Shown here piece by piece: positions 62,142-64,000 of a stretch of 64,000 nucleotides of DNA (position 1 is the first letter of the stretch; each line of letters opens with the position of its first letter). The stretch spans positions 186,001-250,000 of the forward strand of contig NZ_JBPUSJ010000005.1 in assembly GCF_051851475.1 (NCBI RefSeq), in the 5' to 3' direction. Both the position numbers and the translations under genes were made by a program. The notes under the pieces are model-generated. The model saw nothing but the letters and a program-made list of their open reading frames with translations, was not told the DNA's origin and ran no database searches. This stretch comes from Carboxylicivirga taeanensis. GTDB taxonomy: Bacteria > Bacteroidota > Bacteroidia > Bacteroidales > Marinilabiliaceae.

Positions 62142-64000
62142 TTATATATTTTTCATACTTAGCTGAATACGTTTACGTATTCGATCAATCTCAAGCACTT
62201 TCACTTTTACTTGCTGCTGTAGTTTAACCACTAAATTGGGGTCGCTAATGTACCTGTCGGCCATTTGCGAGATATGCACCAGGCCATCCTGTTTCACGCC
62301 AATATCGACAAAGGCACCAAAGTTGGTGATGTTAGTTACCAGCCCCGGCAGCACCATTCCTTCATGAAGATCGTCAATTGAATAAATCCCTTCAGCAAAT
62401 TCGAAAGTTTTTATTTCACTGCGCGGATCGCGGCCTGGTTTGTCCAGTTCTTTCATAATGTCGGTAAGCGTTGGCAGTCCAACCGTTTCAGTGACATAGC
62501 TGCGCAGGTTAACCTGGTCGCGCAATTGTTTGCTGCTGATAAGGTCGTCAACCGTGCAGCCCAAATCAGCCGCCATCTGCTTAACCAGCTTATACGATTC
62601 GGGGTGTACAGCGGTATTGTCTAATGGGTTTTTGGCATTTTGAATGCGTAAGAAACCGGCTGCCTGTTCAAAGGCTTTAGCGCCCAGACGAGCCACCTTT
62701 TTAAGCTTATCACGCGATTCGAAAGGTCCGTTTTCAGTCCGGTAATCAACGATATTTTGCGCCAGTTGAGGCCCTAACCCCGAAACATAAGTCAGTAAGT
62801 GCTTACTGGCTGTATTGAGGTTAACACCAACGGAGTTAACGCACGACTCAACAACAGTGTCCAGTGATTTTTTAAGTTGTGTTTGATCAACATCGTGCTG
62901 ATATTGCCCAACACCAATGGATTTGGGATCTATTTTTACCAGCTCCGCCAATGGATCCATCAGCCGTCGGCCAATCGAAATAGCACCGCGCACGGTCACA
63001 TCGTGGTTAGGAAATTCTTCGCGAGCCACCTTCCCGGCTGAATAAACCGAGGCGCCATCTTCGCTAACCACAAAAATTTGAACTTGATGCTTTAGTTGCA
63101 GGCCTTTGGCAAAAGCTTCTGTCTCTCGCGATGCCGTGCCATTTCCTATGGCAATGGCTTCTATCTGGTGCTTATCAATTAATGAGGTTATTGTTTGAGC
63201 CGATTTTTGGTACTGGTTCTGCGGCGCATGGGGATAAATAGTTGTATTATCCAGCAGGTTGCCTTGTGCATCCAGACACACCACCTTACAGCCGGTGCGA
63301 TAGCCGGGATCCAGTGCCAGAACTTTTTTCTGACCCAATGGGGATGCTAGCAGCAGTTGTCTTAGGTTCTCTGCGAAAACGCGGATGGCTTCGGTGTCTG
63401 ATTTTTCTGCAGATAACTTGGTAAACTCGGTTTCAATAGAAGGCGCCAGCAGGCGTTTATAGGCATCGGCAACGGCATCGGCAACTTGCTCAGATGCATT
63501 GGTGTTCCCTTTTACAAAAAAGCGCTCCAGCCTGTGGATGCTGCTTTCTGCATCGGGGCTTATCGACAGTTTCAGGAACCCTTCTTTTTCGCCCCGCCGC
63601 ATGGCCATAAAGCGGTGTGAAGGACAGCGCTTAAGCGATTCGCTCCATTCAAAATAATCCTTGTACTTTGCTCCTTCTTCCTCTTTGCCCTTCACAACTT
63701 TGGAGGTTATTGTTGCTTCTTTATCAAATACTGAGCGAACAATTTCACGGGCTACCTGATGCTCGTTTACCCATTCTGCCACAATATCACGCGCTCCCTG
63801 CAGGGCCTCATTCACATCGGCCACCTCATCATTGACGAAGGCAGCTGCGCGCCCCTCTATGTCGCGCTCATATTGCTTCATTAGAATTTTGGCCAACGGT
63901 TCGAGCCCTTTTTCCCTGGCCTTAACGGCTCTTGTTTTTCGTTTAGGTTTGTAAGGCAGGTAGATGTCCTCCAGCTCCGTGGTGTTATAGCAGTTTGTTA
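62142..64000 (-). CDS. tex: Tex-family RNA-binding transcription accessory protein, 5' end outside window
   Basis: About 619 residues of the C-terminal part of Tex; the frame stays open to the right edge, where CYNTTELEDIYLPYKPKRKT is the usual Tex sequence before its long helical body. Further along are the YqgF-like nuclease fold (LALDPGYRTGCKVVCLD), the helix-hairpin-helix region (HLLTYVSGLGPQLAQNIVDYR) and a C-terminal S1 RNA-binding domain (EGMVLPGLVTNITNFGAFVDIG, ends only). Tex binds RNA and affects transcription and stress responses. No interruption was seen. Confidence 0.95.
   Translation of the reverse strand, partial: TNCYNTTELEDIYLPYKPKRKTRAVKAREKGLEPLAKILMKQYERDIEGRAAAFVNDEVADVNEALQGARDIVAEWVNEHQVAREIVRSVFDKEATITSKVVKGKEEEGAKYKDYFEWSESLKRCPSHRFMAMRRGEKEGFLKLSISPDAESSIHRLERFFVKGNTNASEQVADAVADAYKRLLAPSIETEFTKLSAEKSDTEAIRVFAENLRQLLLASPLGQKKVLALDPGYRTGCKVVCLDAQGNLLDNTTIYPHAPQNQYQKSAQTITSLIDKHQIEAIAIGNGTASRETEAFAKGLQLKHQVQIFVVSEDGASVYSAGKVAREEFPNHDVTVRGAISIGRRLMDPLAELVKIDPKSIGVGQYQHDVDQTQLKKSLDTVVESCVNSVGVNLNTASKHLLTYVSGLGPQLAQNIVDYRTENGPFESRDKLKKVARLGAKAFEQAAGFLRIQNAKNPLDNTAVHPESYKLVKQMAADLGCTVDDLISSKQLRDQVNLRSYVTETVGLPTLTDIMKELDKPGRDPRSEIKTFEFAEGIYSIDDLHEGMVLPGLVTNITNFGAFVDIGVKQDGLVHISQMADRYISDPNLVVKLQQQVKVKVLEIDRIRKRIQLSMKNI

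Overview
The window is chromosomal DNA of a Bacteroidota bacterium, probably a marine or sediment member of the Bacteroidales/Marinilabiliales. The grounds are a SusC/SusD pair with an STN domain and a FecR-type anti-sigma factor, several Bacteroidota-typical families (DUF5686, DUF4835, DUF5777, BamD-omega-CoaBC-RecN synteny), promoters with the Bacteroidota -7 element TAnnTTTG, and few Shine-Dalgarno sequences. No rRNA, tRNA, CRISPR array, phage or insertion sequence was seen. Most genes are housekeeping genes in short operons closed by clear hairpin terminators. Genus-level placement is an inference.

Layout. 1-8.3 kb (minus strand): the 5' part of dnaK, a four-gene export operon (two HlyD-type adaptors, a MacB-type permease, a TolC-type outer membrane factor, no ATPase), and glmM. 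8.5-11.9 kb: an RluB-type pseudouridine synthase and a DUF5686 outer-membrane protein. 11.9-19.2 kb: a Crp/Fnr regulator with a UbiA-like membrane protein, divergent from a seven-gene cytochrome operon encoding 15 c-type heme sites, a beta-barrel, a di-heme b-type cytochrome and a ResB-like membrane protein. A perfect FNR-type box lies between the two. 19.3-29.3 kb: an alpha-oxoamine synthase (sphingolipid or sulfonolipid type), bamD-rpoZ-coaBC-DUF4835-recN, fabI, cysDN. 29.4-43.2 kb: a FadL-like porin with a Ser/Arg-rich lipoprotein, proS, pepT, a peroxiredoxin, pabB-tilS, a large TIM-barrel-like unknown, plsC and a GNAT enzyme. 43.5-55.8 kb: a two-FAS1 lipoprotein, an ABC-F protein with a degenerate second ATP site, then FecR-SusC-SusD-GH109-DUF3472, a polysaccharide-utilization-like locus. 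56-64 kb: three consecutive SurA/PpiC-type proteins, DUF2752 and TM2 membrane proteins, a second Crp/Fnr regulator, and most of tex.

The most interesting region is 13.4-19.2 kb. An FNR-like switch appears to control an envelope-spanning electron route: inner-membrane cytochrome b, membrane-anchored heptaheme cytochrome, periplasmic monoheme cytochrome, outer-membrane barrel, and surface or outer-membrane heme lipoproteins, one of which carries a collagen-like Gly-X-X stalk. No terminal reductase is encoded beside it, so the electron acceptor is unknown. It resembles porin-cytochrome conduits in logic but not in recognised components. Its function is inferred from architecture only.
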